Below are positions 1 to 9,127 of a stretch of 64,000 nt of DNA, piece after piece. The notes beneath the pieces were generated by a model that did not search any database, was not told the origin of the DNA, and saw only the letters and a list, made by a program, of their open reading frames with translations. The stretch comes from Deinococcus sedimenti (lineage in GTDB: Bacteria > Deinococcota > Deinococci > Deinococcales > Deinococcaceae), in assembly GCF_014648135.1 (NCBI RefSeq), contig NZ_BMQN01000005.1, positions 124,001 through 188,000 of the forward strand. The letters are read 5' to 3'. The translations under genes and the position numbers were made by a program. The number at the start of each line of letters is the position of its first letter. The stretch's first letter is position 1.

Positions 1-108
1 GGGGCCTCGGGTGGTGGGTGTCCGGTCGCCGGGATCGCCGTCCGGGGCGTCGGGCGTACTGGGTGTGGCTGTACCGGATGGGGCTGTGCTGGGTGTACCT
101 GCGGGCAT
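1..108 (-). CDS. 5' end of an unidentified gene, cut by the window edge
   Basis: Thirty-six codons are visible, read leftward from an ATG whose first base is at 108 and running off the window without a stop. A textbook Shine-Dalgarno (AAGGAGG at 120-114) sits 5 bases upstream, which is the main support for a real start. The visible N-terminus (MPAGTPSTAPSGTATPSTPD...) is rich in Pro, Thr, Ser and Gly, with no signal peptide or domain. No function can be assigned. Confidence 0.55.
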   Translation of the reverse strand, partial: MPAGTPSTAPSGTATPSTPDAPDGDPGDRTPTTRGP

Positions 109-206
109 GGTCGCCTCCTTTCCCTGAATCGGGTCTGGGTGAGTGTGCCGCGTGGGTGGGGCAGCGGGCATCCGCATGGTGGCGGATGGGCGGCGTAGGC
201 CAGTGC

Positions 207-843
207 CTACTCCGGCAGCTCGTCCAGTGGCGTGGGGTCGAAGCGGACCCGGTCGGGGATCAGCCGCCCGTTCTGCGCGCGGTACGTCAGGACGAGGCGG
301 CCCGTGAACGCCCAGGCGCGTTGCACCTCGACCAGCGCGGTCAACTGGCCGCCCTGCACGGTCCAGTGGACCTGATCGCCGACGCGGGTCGCCTCGCCGG
401 GGGGGACGCCGGGCAGCGGGGGGAGTTTCACGCTGCGGCCGCTCAGGGTCAGGCTGTGGGTGCCCAGGCGCACCTGCTGCCGCAGGTAGGGGACGGGCGG
501 CGTGACCGGCCACGCCGGTCCCCTCGTCAGTCATCAGGGTCACGAGGACCTCGGGTCGGGCGTCGCCGGTCAGGTCCGTGACGCTCAGGCCGGGCCAGAA
601 GGTGGGGTTGCTGATCGTGCGCCATGCGGGGAACGTGCGGGTGGTGCCCCCGGCGGTGACGCGCAGCCCGGTCAGCCAGCCCTGGCGGGCGGGGGCGATG
701 ATCTGCACGGTCACGGCAGGTCCCTCGTGCCGCGCGACGGTCGCCCCGGCGGGGATGCCGCCCGTGGGCGTGGGCACAGGCACCTGACCGGCCAGTGCGG
801 TGGTCAGGTGCAGGGCGGCGAGCAGCGGCAGCAGGCGGCGCAT
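207..843 (-). pseudogene. Secreted protein gene with an apparent +1 frameshift
   Basis: Two adjacent reading frames together make one plausible exported protein. The first starts at ATG 843 with a signal peptide (MRRLLPLLAALHLTTALAG) and reads to about position 500 (LMTDEGTGV). The second picks up near 500 (TPPVPYLRQQ) and runs to the TAG at 207-209 (DPTPLDELPE). The 637-nt span is one base over a multiple of three, so one extra base lies near 495-515, in a GC-rich run. It is either a sequencing error or a recent inactivation. It is the last gene of a four-gene operon and starts 25 bp after the preceding stop. No family was recognised; the middle part (VTDLTGDARPEVLVTLM) resembles VCBS/FG-GAP repeats, as in the gene before it. 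Confidence 0.6.
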
Positions 844-868
844 GCCCCATCATGCCGCCCCGGGCGGG

Positions 869-1453
869 TCACCGCACCGCGGGGCGCCCCTGCGTGTCGG
901 GGTGCACCTCGCGGGCGAGGGTGGGGGCGCGGCGGTCCAGACGGAAGCCGAACCCCGTCCAGTGCCACAGGCTCAGCGCGCGGGCGGGCGCGCCGGGCGC
1001 GCTGTAGGTGGTTTCCAGCGTGGCGAGCGTCCCGTCGGGCAGCACGGTCAGCGCCGCGACCGGCTGGAACAGCGCGCTGCCCACCCAGACCTCCCGGTAC
1101 CGGCCGCCACCCAGGGGCCGCAGCACGGCCACGTGGCTGCTGAGGCCGCGCGCGTCGCGGTTTCCCTGGATGGGCGTGGGGCGCGCGGCCCAGCGGGCGG
1201 TGCGCCAGTCCCGCCAGGGTCGCCACACGGCCAGCACGCATTCGGGGGTGCCGTCGCCGGTCACGTCGGCCAGGACGCCGGTTCGCACCTCCCAGTCCGT
1301 GGGGAGGGTCAGGGCCGGGCAGGGCGGCGCGGGCTGCACGGCCGCGCCGCCCTGCCAGTCGCCCGCCGGGGTGAGGCTGCGCCACGGCAGACTGCCGCCG
1401 CCCGCGAGCGCGCCGCCCAGCAGCAGAGGGAGGAGCAGGGAGGCGCGCCTCAC
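869..1453 (-). CDS. Secreted protein with an FG-GAP/VCBS-like segment
   Basis: A 194-residue exported protein of unknown function. The GTG start overlaps the TGA of the upstream capA-like gene (GTGA), so it is probably translationally coupled. Residues 1-20 form a signal peptide (RRASLLLPLLLGGALAGG). A segment in the first half, VLADVTGDGTPECVLAVW, matches the D-x-T-G-D-G calcium-binding loop pattern of VCBS/FG-GAP repeats, followed by mixed beta-type sequence. It sits third in the DUF3160-CapA operon, so it probably acts in the envelope with those proteins. Confidence 0.7.
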   Translation of the reverse strand: MRRASLLLPLLLGGALAGGGSLPWRSLTPAGDWQGGAAVQPAPPCPALTLPTDWEVRTGVLADVTGDGTPECVLAVWRPWRDWRTARWAARPTPIQGNRDARGLSSHVAVLRPLGGGRYREVWVGSALFQPVAALTVLPDGTLATLETTYSAPGAPARALSLWHWTGFGFRLDRRAPTLAREVHPDTQGRPAVR

Positions 1454-2340
1454 CGGGCCTCCGGGCAGGCGGGGAGTCCCAGGCGCGTCAGGGCCTGTGT
1501 CCGCTGGGGACCGCTGGCGGGCGTCACGCGGCCCGCGCGGGTGCGGGTGGGGGCGGCGCAGGCGCGCGTCACGTCCGGCAGCGGCACGCGCACCACCGCG
1601 CCCACCTGCGCGGACGGGAACGGCTGGTCGAACAGCAGGTTCCCCAGGCTGTACAGCACCAGCGCGGGCCCGCGCGGGCCGGGCAGCACCTCGTGTCCCT
1701 GGAGGACGTGCGGGCCGCTCCCGGCGATCACGGTCGCCCCGGCGGCCACCAGCGCGCGGGCCTGGGTGCGCTGCCGGGTGGTGGTCAGGCCGTACTCCTC
1801 GCCCCAGTGGGCCAGGACGATCACGGCGTCCGCCTGCCGCGCCGCCGCCCGCACGGTCGCTAGGGGGAGGGGGGCCGCGCCGTCGTCCAGCCAGGCCAGG
1901 AACGCGATCCGCTGCCCCCGCACCACGCGGATGGTCGGGACAGCGGTGACGGGGGTCTGCCCGGCGCGGCGCAGCGTGCCCTGCGACTGCTCCTGCCCGG
2001 GCGGCCCGGCGTCCCGGCTGTGGTTGTTCACCACGCCCAGGTGCGTGAGGGGCCACAGCGCGGCGGCGGCGCGGGGTGGAGCGCGCAGGTCGAGGCCCGA
2101 CGTGACGCGGGGTGCGTCGGTCAGGGGGGATTCCAGGTTCGCGGTGGCCAGATCGGCGCGCAGCAGCGGCGCGACGGATCTCAGCGTGGCGGGCCAGTCG
2201 GCGGCATTCGCCTGCGCCACGCCGCGCGCGAGGCTCAGGTCACCGCCCAGCGCCAGCGTGACCACGCCTGACGCGGGGGCCTCCCGCCCGCCCGACGTGA
2301 GCAGCAGCCCCGCCAGCAGGGCGCAGTGAAAACGCTTCAC
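1450..2340 (-). CDS. CapA-like (poly-gamma-glutamate synthesis type) phosphoesterase-fold protein
   Basis: A 296-residue exported protein of the CapA/PGA_cap family, a calcineurin-like metallophosphoesterase fold. The conserved motifs appear in order: LALGGDLSLARGV (family GDxMLGRxV), TANLESPLT (NLExPLT), VVNNHSRDAG (ANNHxxDxG), VIVLAHWGEEY (HWGxEY), GSGPHVLQGHEVL (GxHPHVxQxxE) and LYSLGNLLFDQ (SLGNFxFDQ). The GTG start overlaps the stop of the DUF3160 gene and is followed by a signal peptide (KRFHCALLAGLLLTSGG). Relatives are linked to anchoring or remodelling surface polymers, but no other cap genes are present here, so the substrate is unknown. Confidence 0.85.
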   Translation of the reverse strand: MKRFHCALLAGLLLTSGGREAPASGVVTLALGGDLSLARGVAQANAADWPATLRSVAPLLRADLATANLESPLTDAPRVTSGLDLRAPPRAAAALWPLTHLGVVNNHSRDAGPPGQEQSQGTLRRAGQTPVTAVPTIRVVRGQRIAFLAWLDDGAAPLPLATVRAAARQADAVIVLAHWGEEYGLTTTRQRTQARALVAAGATVIAGSGPHVLQGHEVLPGPRGPALVLYSLGNLLFDQPFPSAQVGAVVRVPLPDVTRACAAPTRTRAGRVTPASGPQRTQALTRLGLPACPEAR

Positions 2341-4361
2341 TTCACGAGCACGCCGTCCAGCCAGGGGTGCGTGGGCGGCACCCTGCCCTGCCGGAGCTGC
2401 GCGCGCCACGCCTCGTCGGTCAGGCGGCCCGAGGCGGGCACCGTGAACTCGTACTGCGAGTACACGCCGCCCCGCGCGACCTGCAGCCCGCCGCGACCGT
2501 CGGGCACGACGGCGTACAGCTCGTGGATGAAGCCGGTGCCTTCCTCCAGCACCTCGTCCCCGCCGGTGGCGACGTCCGCGACGACGGCGGCTATGGCGTC
2601 CTCATCGAACTCGCTGGCGTTCTCGCCGTCCTCGGGGTCGGCGCTGGCCATCTTCATCTCCTCCAGCCACCCGCCGAAGTAGTGGATGCGGTCGTACTCG
2701 TCGCGGGTCAGCGGGGTGCCCGCCAGTTGCTTGGCGGTCGCGGTGTTCAGGAAGGCCAGCATGCCCCGCAGCGAGTCGAGGTTGGAGGCGGTGCGTTCCG
2801 AGAGTATCCCCTGGTCTTTCAGCACGCGCCGCGTCAGGGCCTCCAGAGTCTGGAGGCGCGCCCAGAGGGCCGGGTTGGGTTCCACGTACCCGCGCGGTGT
2901 TTCCGGGGGTTCCCCAGCGCCCATCTCGGCCATGGTCTGCTTGGCGTACAGGATCGTGTCGTGCCGCAGTTCCGTCCACGAGCCCAGCGCGGTCAGCATC
3001 TCCTTGCGCGTCCAGGCGGGCGTGCGCATGAACGCCGGGTACCGCGCGTCGCGCGGGTCGGGTTTCGCGAGGGCCTGCAGGGCGTACAGCCAGCCGGAAT
3101 ACACGTTCGCGGTCCAGTCGGTGGGTTTCAGCGCGGCGAAGTTCGCGCGGAGTTTCGCCATGTTCGCCTCGTAGTTCGCGTACTTCGCCTGCCCGCTGCG
3201 GCGCAGTTCGTTCAGCGCGGCGTCGCTGCCCAGCACGGCCAGCAGGTCCAGTCCGCGCGGCAGCAGGCGCGGCTGGTCGTCCGTGCCGACCTCGCGGTAC
3301 ACGAGGCGCTGGAAGGCCGCGCCGTCCAGCGTGAAGCGCTGCCCCATCAGCCGGAAGCCCAGCGTCTGCGCGTCGCGCACCTCGCGGCCCTCGCCGGGTT
3401 TGGCGACGACCACGGCGCTGTTCACCTGCGGGGGCGGCAGTTTCCGCAACTCGGCCTGGAAGGCGGCCAGGACGGCCGGGTCCGCCAGTCGGCGCACCTG
3501 CCCGCCGGCCGCCGCTTTCAGGGCCTGCGCGTACTGCCGGTAGTTCAGGTCGTCGCTGCGGCCCACGAGCAGCGCGGTCGGGTCGTACACGCGCGCCCAG
3601 AGTTTCTGCGCCTCGGCGTTCGCGCCCATCAGCGACGTCAGCAGTCCGGCCACGCGCGTCTCGCTGGCCTTGTCCACGCGCAGGTTCATGCGGCCCAGCC
3701 ACATCATCGTGCGGAAGTAGCGTTTCAGCGCCTCGCTCTTCGTGTAGTGCCCACGCGGGATGTACTGCGAGTAGTCCTCCCGCATCTGCGTGCCGCTGAA
3801 GATGGCCGAGGGCGCGATGCCCTGATGCGCGCCGATCAGCTGCAGTTCCGCTGCCACCAGGGCGGCGACCTCGGCGGGCGGGGTCACGGCCGGGTCCGCG
3901 AGTTTCTGCGCGACCGCCAGGTATGCCAGCGTCAGCCGCGCGTCCGCCTCCAGCGGCGTGCCTTTCAGGGCGGCCAGCTGCCGCCGCGAGTCGGCCACGA
4001 GCAGCGTGGTGAGGCGGCGCGCGGCGGGCGCCAGGGATTCGCGTTCCAGGTCGCGCAGCAGCTTGTCGAAGATCAGGTGGTACACGTGCAGCGTCGCGTC
4101 GGACGTGACGAACACCGGCTGGTTCGCGTAGCGGGTGTTCTCGTACGCGGCGTCGAACTGCCGCCACTGGGCGGGCGTGATCACGAAGCCGCTCCGGGAC
4201 AGCGCCGATCTCTGTGCGGCGTTCAGCGGGTCCAGGCCCAGGTCAGCGCTGCCGGTCACCAGCGGTGATCTGGGCAGGTTCACGGGCAGCGTGTACGGCG
4301 TGGGGGCGGCCAGCGCGCTGCCCAGCAGGGCCGCGGTCAGCAGGAGCAGATGTGGGCGCAT
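2337..4361 (-). CDS. DUF3160 domain secreted protein
   Basis: A 674-residue exported protein with a clear signal peptide (MRPHLLLLTAALLGSALAAP). The family hallmark FVTSDATLHVYHLIFDKL is near residue 105, followed by long alpha-helical sequence; the C-terminal third includes HYFGGWLEEMKMASADPED and LYAVVPDGRGGLQVARGG. This matches DUF3160 proteins, which occur in the envelopes of diverse bacteria and have no established activity. It is first in a four-gene operon with CapA-like and small secreted proteins; its stop overlaps the next GTG. A near-consensus -10 (TATCAC) lies 6 nt before the ATG. Confidence 0.85.
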   Translation of the reverse strand: MRPHLLLLTAALLGSALAAPTPYTLPVNLPRSPLVTGSADLGLDPLNAAQRSALSRSGFVITPAQWRQFDAAYENTRYANQPVFVTSDATLHVYHLIFDKLLRDLERESLAPAARRLTTLLVADSRRQLAALKGTPLEADARLTLAYLAVAQKLADPAVTPPAEVAALVAAELQLIGAHQGIAPSAIFSGTQMREDYSQYIPRGHYTKSEALKRYFRTMMWLGRMNLRVDKASETRVAGLLTSLMGANAEAQKLWARVYDPTALLVGRSDDLNYRQYAQALKAAAGGQVRRLADPAVLAAFQAELRKLPPPQVNSAVVVAKPGEGREVRDAQTLGFRLMGQRFTLDGAAFQRLVYREVGTDDQPRLLPRGLDLLAVLGSDAALNELRRSGQAKYANYEANMAKLRANFAALKPTDWTANVYSGWLYALQALAKPDPRDARYPAFMRTPAWTRKEMLTALGSWTELRHDTILYAKQTMAEMGAGEPPETPRGYVEPNPALWARLQTLEALTRRVLKDQGILSERTASNLDSLRGMLAFLNTATAKQLAGTPLTRDEYDRIHYFGGWLEEMKMASADPEDGENASEFDEDAIAAVVADVATGGDEVLEEGTGFIHELYAVVPDGRGGLQVARGGVYSQYEFTVPASGRLTDEAWRAQLRQGRVPPTHPWLDGVLVK

Positions 4362-4393
4362 GCTGCCGTGATACCACGCCGCTGCACGCCCGG

Positions 4394-5863
4394 TCAGCTC
4401 AGGTGCAGGGCGTCCAGCGCCTCCTGCGTCTCGTTCCAGGGGATGGTCTCGTGGGCGCGTTCCAGCGTGTCCTCGGGACCCTTCCCGGCCAGCAGGACCG
4501 TGTCGCCGGGCTGCGCCAGCGTCATGGCGGCGCGGATCGCGTCGCGGCGGTCGGGAATGGCCTGGAAGTTGGTGCGCCCGGCCTCCTGCGCGCCGCGTTC
4601 CATCTCGCGCAGGATGTCAGCAAGCGGGGTGTCGCGGCAGTCCTCCTCGGTGAAGATCGCGTGGTCCGCGAGTCGGGTGGCGACCTCGCCCAGCGGGGCG
4701 CGCTTGCCAGGGTCGCGCGGGCCGCCGGCCGAGCCGAGCACGACGATCAGGCGGCCGGTGGTGGTGGTCCGCAGGGTGCCCAGGGCTTTTTCGAGGCTGG
4801 GGGGCGTGTGCGCGAAGTCCACGATCACGCGCCGCCCGCGCGCATCGGGCACGAGTTCCATGCGGCCCGGCACGCCCCGGAACGACGCGAGGCCCGCCAC
4901 CAGCGCCTCCCAGCCCGCGCCGAGGTGCGCGGCGGCGGCCAGGGCGGCCAGGGCATTGGCGACGTTGAAGCGTCCGATCATGGGGAGGTGCGCGTCGAAC
5001 TCGCCCAGCGGGCTGAGGACGTGGAAGTGCAGGCCGGTGCTGCGTTCCTCGATGTCGGTGGCGCGCCAGTCGGCGTGCTGGCCCTCGGCGGAGTACGTGG
5101 TCTCGGCGGGGGCGACGCCGCGCAGCTGCGCGGTCCAGGGGTCGTCCACGTTCAGCACGGCGAACGGCGCGGCCTCGACCAGTCGGCGTTTGTCCGCGAA
5201 GTAGTTTTCCAGCGTCCCGTGGAAGTCCAGGTGTTCGCTGCTCAGGTGCGTCCAGACGGCCACGTCCCACGCGACGCTCCGCACGCGCTCCAGCGCGAGG
5301 GCGTGACTGCTGGCCTCCAGCACCGCCGCGTCCGCGCCCGCCGCGACCATGTCGGCCAGGGTGGCCTGCACCTGCGGGGCCTCCGGCGTCGTGAAGTGTG
5401 CCGGGAAGTGCCGCAGCGCGCCGTCCGGCAGTTCGTACCCGACGGTGCTCAGCAGGCCGGTGCGCAGCCCGGCGGCGCGCAGCAGGTGCCGGGCCAGCCA
5501 GCTGGTCGTGGTCTTGCCGTCGGTGCCGGTCACGCCCACGATCCGCAGCTGACGGCTGGGATGCCCGGCGAGTCCGGCGGCGGCGTCTGCCAGCGCGGCG
5601 CGGGCGCTCGGGACGCGCAGGTACGGCAGGGGGCTGGTCACGCCGTCCGGGAGGCCCTCGCCGATCACGGCCACCGCGCCCGCCTGCGCCACCCGGTCGA
5701 TGAAGCTGTGCCCGTCGAAACGTGCCCCACGGATCGCCACGAACGCCGAACCCGGCTGGACCCAGTCGGCGTTGTGCGTGACGCCCGTCACCTCCGGGTT
5801 CAGGTCCGGCCCCACGGGCGTCAGGTGGGCGTGCAGGTGGTCGGCCAGCTCGGCAAGGCGCAT
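4394..5863 (-). CDS. murE: UDP-N-acetylmuramoyl-tripeptide synthetase (MurE-type ligase)
   Basis: A 489-residue cytoplasmic Mur ligase that adds the third residue of the peptidoglycan stem peptide to UDP-MurNAc-L-Ala-D-Glu using ATP. The ATP-binding loop is GTDGKTT (113-119). The central domain has LEASSHAL, HLSSEHLDFHGT and IGRFNVANALAAL. The C-terminal Mur_ligase_C domain starts at GVPGRMELV. The DNPR motif that binds meso-diaminopimelate in E. coli MurE (near 414) is replaced at the equivalent place by TEEDCRDTPL (405-414), as expected if ornithine, the Deinococcus third residue, is the substrate; this is inference. It is probably leaderless: TATGAT lies 6 nt before the ATG. Confidence 0.92.
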   Translation of the reverse strand: MRLAELADHLHAHLTPVGPDLNPEVTGVTHNADWVQPGSAFVAIRGARFDGHSFIDRVAQAGAVAVIGEGLPDGVTSPLPYLRVPSARAALADAAAGLAGHPSRQLRIVGVTGTDGKTTTSWLARHLLRAAGLRTGLLSTVGYELPDGALRHFPAHFTTPEAPQVQATLADMVAAGADAAVLEASSHALALERVRSVAWDVAVWTHLSSEHLDFHGTLENYFADKRRLVEAAPFAVLNVDDPWTAQLRGVAPAETTYSAEGQHADWRATDIEERSTGLHFHVLSPLGEFDAHLPMIGRFNVANALAALAAAAHLGAGWEALVAGLASFRGVPGRMELVPDARGRRVIVDFAHTPPSLEKALGTLRTTTTGRLIVVLGSAGGPRDPGKRAPLGEVATRLADHAIFTEEDCRDTPLADILREMERGAQEAGRTNFQAIPDRRDAIRAAMTLAQPGDTVLLAGKGPEDTLERAHETIPWNETQEALDALHLS

Positions 5864-5869
5864 GCCGGG

Positions 5870-5875
5870 ATCATA
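5870..5875 (-). promoter_or_regulatory. -10 box for leaderless murE transcript
   Basis: TATGAT reads toward murE, with 6 nt between it and the ATG. The spacing places the transcription start at or next to the start codon, and there is no Shine-Dalgarno. Confidence 0.55.
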
Positions 5876-5896
5876 GCGGCCCCCCGCGTGTGACCC

Positions 5897-6523
5897 TCAG
5901 CGCCGGCGGGTGTACAGGCCGCCGAAGGTCACGTTCAGGCCGCCGCATGCGCCGTTGTCCGCCGCTACCAGCCATGGCCCGACCGGCCACAGGTTCACCT
6001 CGCAGCCGTCCTGACGGTACTGCCACGGGCCGCCCTGACGGGTCAGCGTACCGGCGATCTGGCCGCTGCTCACGCTGCCGCCCGGCGTGGGGACCGTGGC
6101 GTTCCCGGTGACCTTCCAGGCGCTGGCGGTGCGGGTCAGGCTGAGCTCGGCGCGCGGCGCGGCCCACCGGCCACTCAGGGCGGGACTGGTGGGCAGGTTC
6201 TGCGCCAGCATGGTGTTCAGGTGCCCGCCCACCCTGGTGGGCACGCCGTCCTTCACGGGGTAGCTGCAGCGTCGGCCGTTCAGGGCGGGTCCCTGGAGCA
6301 GCAGGTCGTCCTTGGCCACGGACGCCCGGCCGGGCCTGCCGCTGGCGTCGGTGAACACGGCGCGGTTCACGGTGACGCGCGCGGCGCGCAGCTCGCTGGG
6401 GTTCAGGGTCATCCAGTCGGGGCAGCCCATCAGCGGGTCGGGTGTCGTCTGCGCGTGGGCGCCGTTCAGGGCGGGCAGGCTCAGGAGGGTCAGGGTGACG
6501 AGGGAACGCAGGGGAAGGGGCAT
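5897..6523 (-). CDS. Secreted protein of unknown function
   Basis: A 208-residue protein with a signal peptide cleaved after GAHA (about residue 24). The mature part has four cysteines (GCPDW, RRCSY, DGCEV, GACGG), consistent with two disulfides in the periplasm or outside. The C-terminal signature ADNGACGGLNVTFGGLYTRR is shared with many small hypothetical exported proteins, some related to lysozyme-inhibitor-like families. No function is assigned. It lies between murE and the kinase genes as a single unit; TAGCCT sits 6 nt before the ATG, suggesting a leaderless mRNA. Confidence 0.75.
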   Translation of the reverse strand: MPLPLRSLVTLTLLSLPALNGAHAQTTPDPLMGCPDWMTLNPSELRAARVTVNRAVFTDASGRPGRASVAKDDLLLQGPALNGRRCSYPVKDGVPTRVGGHLNTMLAQNLPTSPALSGRWAAPRAELSLTRTASAWKVTGNATVPTPGGSVSSGQIAGTLTRQGGPWQYRQDGCEVNLWPVGPWLVAADNGACGGLNVTFGGLYTRRR

Positions 6524-6529
6524 GCGGGC

Positions 6530-6535
6530 AGGCTA
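6530..6535 (-). promoter_or_regulatory. -10 box for leaderless secreted-protein gene
   Basis: TAGCCT is separated by 6 nt from the ATG at 6523, with no Shine-Dalgarno between them. Confidence 0.5.
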
Positions 6536-6591
6536 GCGGTGAGCCGGGCCGCTCGCTGCCTCATCTGACCGTGCACGCAGCTGGGCGCGCT

Positions 6592-7215
6592 TCAGCGCAG
6601 CAGGGGCAGGCCGTACCCGTTGGCCTGCACGCGCTGGCACACCCACTCGAAGGCCTGCGGGTCCGCCACGAAGTCCAGCTGGTCGCCGGGGACGCGCACG
6701 ACCGGGCACGCGTCGAAGCCCGACACCCAGCTGTCGTACAGGCGGTTCAGGCCGCCCAGGTACGCCTCGGGAATGTCCTGCTCGTAGGCGCGGCCGCGCT
6801 GCGCGATGCGCCGCTTCAGGGTGGGGAGACTGGCGTCAATGTGGATCAGCAGGTCCGGGACGCGCAGGGCGGGCAGCACGCCCTCGTACAGGCTGCGGTA
6901 CGTGGCCCAGTCGCGCTCCTCCATCTGCCCGCTCTCGTAGAGGTTCCGCGCGAAGATGTTGGCGTCCTCGAACACCGTGCGGTCCTGGATGACGTAGCGC
7001 GCGCCGGTTACGAGGTTCAGGTGCTGCTCCAGCCGCCGCGACAGGAAGTACACCTGCGAGTGGAAGGAGTAGCGGCGCATGTCGCCGTAGAAGTCCTCCA
7101 GGTACGGGTTGTCCGCGTAGGGTTCGTACACGGGGCGCAGGCCGTAGCGCCCGGCGAGCATGCGGGTCAGGGTGCTCTTGCCGCTGCCGATGTTCCCGGA
7201 GATCGCGAGGTACAT
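6592..7215 (-). CDS. Deoxynucleoside kinase (dAK/dCK-like)
   Basis: A 207-residue kinase of the dNK family that phosphorylates a deoxynucleoside for nucleotide salvage. The P-loop is GNIGSGKST (7-15), followed by the substrate-contact region VYEPYADNPYLEDFY, the E/DR motif VIQDRTVFEDANIFA, and an arginine-rich lid RRIAQRGRAYEQD. The ATG overlaps the TGA of the upstream paralogue (ATGA). Paired kinase genes like this in Deinococcus and Gram-positives usually split dA/dC and dG specificity and may form a heterodimer; which base this one prefers cannot be read from the sequence. Confidence 0.88.
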   Translation of the reverse strand: MYLAISGNIGSGKSTLTRMLAGRYGLRPVYEPYADNPYLEDFYGDMRRYSFHSQVYFLSRRLEQHLNLVTGARYVIQDRTVFEDANIFARNLYESGQMEERDWATYRSLYEGVLPALRVPDLLIHIDASLPTLKRRIAQRGRAYEQDIPEAYLGGLNRLYDSWVSGFDACPVVRVPGDQLDFVADPQAFEWVCQRVQANGYGLPLLR

Positions 7216-7826
7216 CAGTCCGCGGCCTGTCCGGCGCGCACGGCGTGATCGACCTGCGCCAGGATCTGCTGCTCGTGCTCGGGATTGTTCACGAAGTCGA
7301 TCCCGGCGGCGTCGATGATCAGGTGCGGGTGCTCGTACGTGCGGAAGTACTCGTCGTACCGCCCCGTGAGGTTGGCGAGGTACTCGGCCTGCATGTCCTG
7401 CTCGAAGGGGCGGCCGCGCAGCGCGATGCGGCGCAGCAGTTCGTCGGTGTCGGCCCGCAGGTACACCACGAGGTCCGGGGTGGGCAGGCGCGGGGACAGG
7501 TGCGAGTACAGGTCCTCGTACAGCGCGAACTCCGCGTCGCGCAGGTTCATGGACGCGAAGATGAAGTCCTTGTCGAACAGGTAGTCGCTGACGACCGAGT
7601 CGCGGTACAGACCCGGCTGCCACAGCGCCGAGAGCTGCTTGAAGCGCGACAGCAGGAAGAACGCCTGCACCTGGAAGGAGTACGCGTCGGGCTGCTCGTA
7701 GAACTTCGCCAGGAATGGGTTCTCCTCGACGATCTCCAGGTTCAGTTCGGCGTTGTGGCGCGCGGCGAGCCGCCGGGCGAGGCTTGTTTTTCCGACCCCG
7801 ATGGGCCCTTCGACGACGACGTACAT
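7215..7826 (-). CDS. Deoxynucleoside kinase (dGK-like)
   Basis: A 203-residue paralogue of the downstream kinase. The P-loop is EGPIGVGKTS (7-16), with EENPFLAKFYEQPDAYSFQ for substrate binding, RDSVVSDYLFDKD and the lid RRIALRGRPFEQD. Start choice: MYVVVEGPIG at 7826 fits the family N-terminus. An in-frame ATG at 7841 lies inside TATGCT, a good -10 box, which favours 7826 as the start of a nearly leaderless mRNA (10 nt from box to ATG). It is first of the two-gene kinase operon. Confidence 0.88.
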   Translation of the reverse strand: MYVVVEGPIGVGKTSLARRLAARHNAELNLEIVEENPFLAKFYEQPDAYSFQVQAFFLLSRFKQLSALWQPGLYRDSVVSDYLFDKDFIFASMNLRDAEFALYEDLYSHLSPRLPTPDLVVYLRADTDELLRRIALRGRPFEQDMQAEYLANLTGRYDEYFRTYEHPHLIIDAAGIDFVNNPEHEQQILAQVDHAVRAGQAAD

Positions 7827-7835
7827 GGCAGTTGG

Positions 7836-7841
7836 CAGCAT
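7836..7841 (-). promoter_or_regulatory. Putative -10 box of the kinase operon
   Basis: TATGCT reads toward the kinase pair, 10 nt before the ATG at 7826. A poorly spaced TTGAGA lies 14 nt further upstream. Confidence 0.4.
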
Positions 7842-7930
7842 AGCGCCCCCCGCGAGTCTCAAGGGTGGATGAACGCCTTGACACGCGCGGGGGGACCGGG
7901 GGGAGGGAGGGGTGACGGGACCTCGATCCT

Positions 7931-8104
7931 CTATTCCCCGTCTTCTTTCTTCTTGTCTTTCAGGCGGCCGGCATCGCGTGTGGCGCGGTTCAGGAGGTAC
8001 TCGATCTGGGCGTTCACGCTGCGCAGGTCGTCTGCCGCCCAGCGTTCCAGCGCGGCGTACAGCTCCGGGCTGATGCGCAGGGGGAAGTTCTTGCGCGGCG
8101 GCAT
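7931..8104 (-). CDS. Small Arc-type ribbon-helix-helix protein
   Basis: A 57-residue protein: [20 protein letters not shown], then [19 protein letters not shown] and a Lys/Glu-rich tail. The pattern (beta strand FPLRIS, helix [10 protein letters not shown], helix [10 protein letters not shown]) is that of Arc/MetJ/HicB-antitoxin ribbon-helix-helix DNA-binding proteins. Its ATG is 2 nt after the stop of the SPFH gene, so the two are co-transcribed. No toxin partner is present, so it is more likely a regulator, possibly of its own operon, than an antitoxin. Confidence 0.8.
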   Translation of the reverse strand: MPPRKNFPLRISPELYAALERWAADDLRSVNAQIEYLLNRATRDAGRLKDKKKEDGE

Positions 8105-8106
8105 GG

Positions 8107-9018
<912 letters not shown>

Positions 9019-9051
9019 GATGGAACCTCCGGGCGATCTCGAATGACTATC

Positions 9052-9067
9052 AAAGTGATATCACTTT
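9052..9067. promoter_or_regulatory. Perfect 16-bp palindrome, putative operator
   Basis: AAAGTGATATCACTTT is a perfect palindrome located 34 bp before the SPFH start codon, within the probable promoter. Its symmetry and location suggest a dimeric repressor site. The co-transcribed ribbon-helix-helix protein or an unlinked regulator are candidates. Confidence 0.6.
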
Positions 9068-9127
9068 AGACCCGAGTCCACCAGCGGGAGTGGCCCGCGA
9101 GCGCGGACGCCTCCCGGGTGGTTCAAA

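Noticed and set aside
7931..8104. HicB-type antitoxin of a toxin-antitoxin pair
   Set aside because: The ribbon-helix-helix protein is paired with an SPFH membrane protein, not a HicA-like or other toxin.
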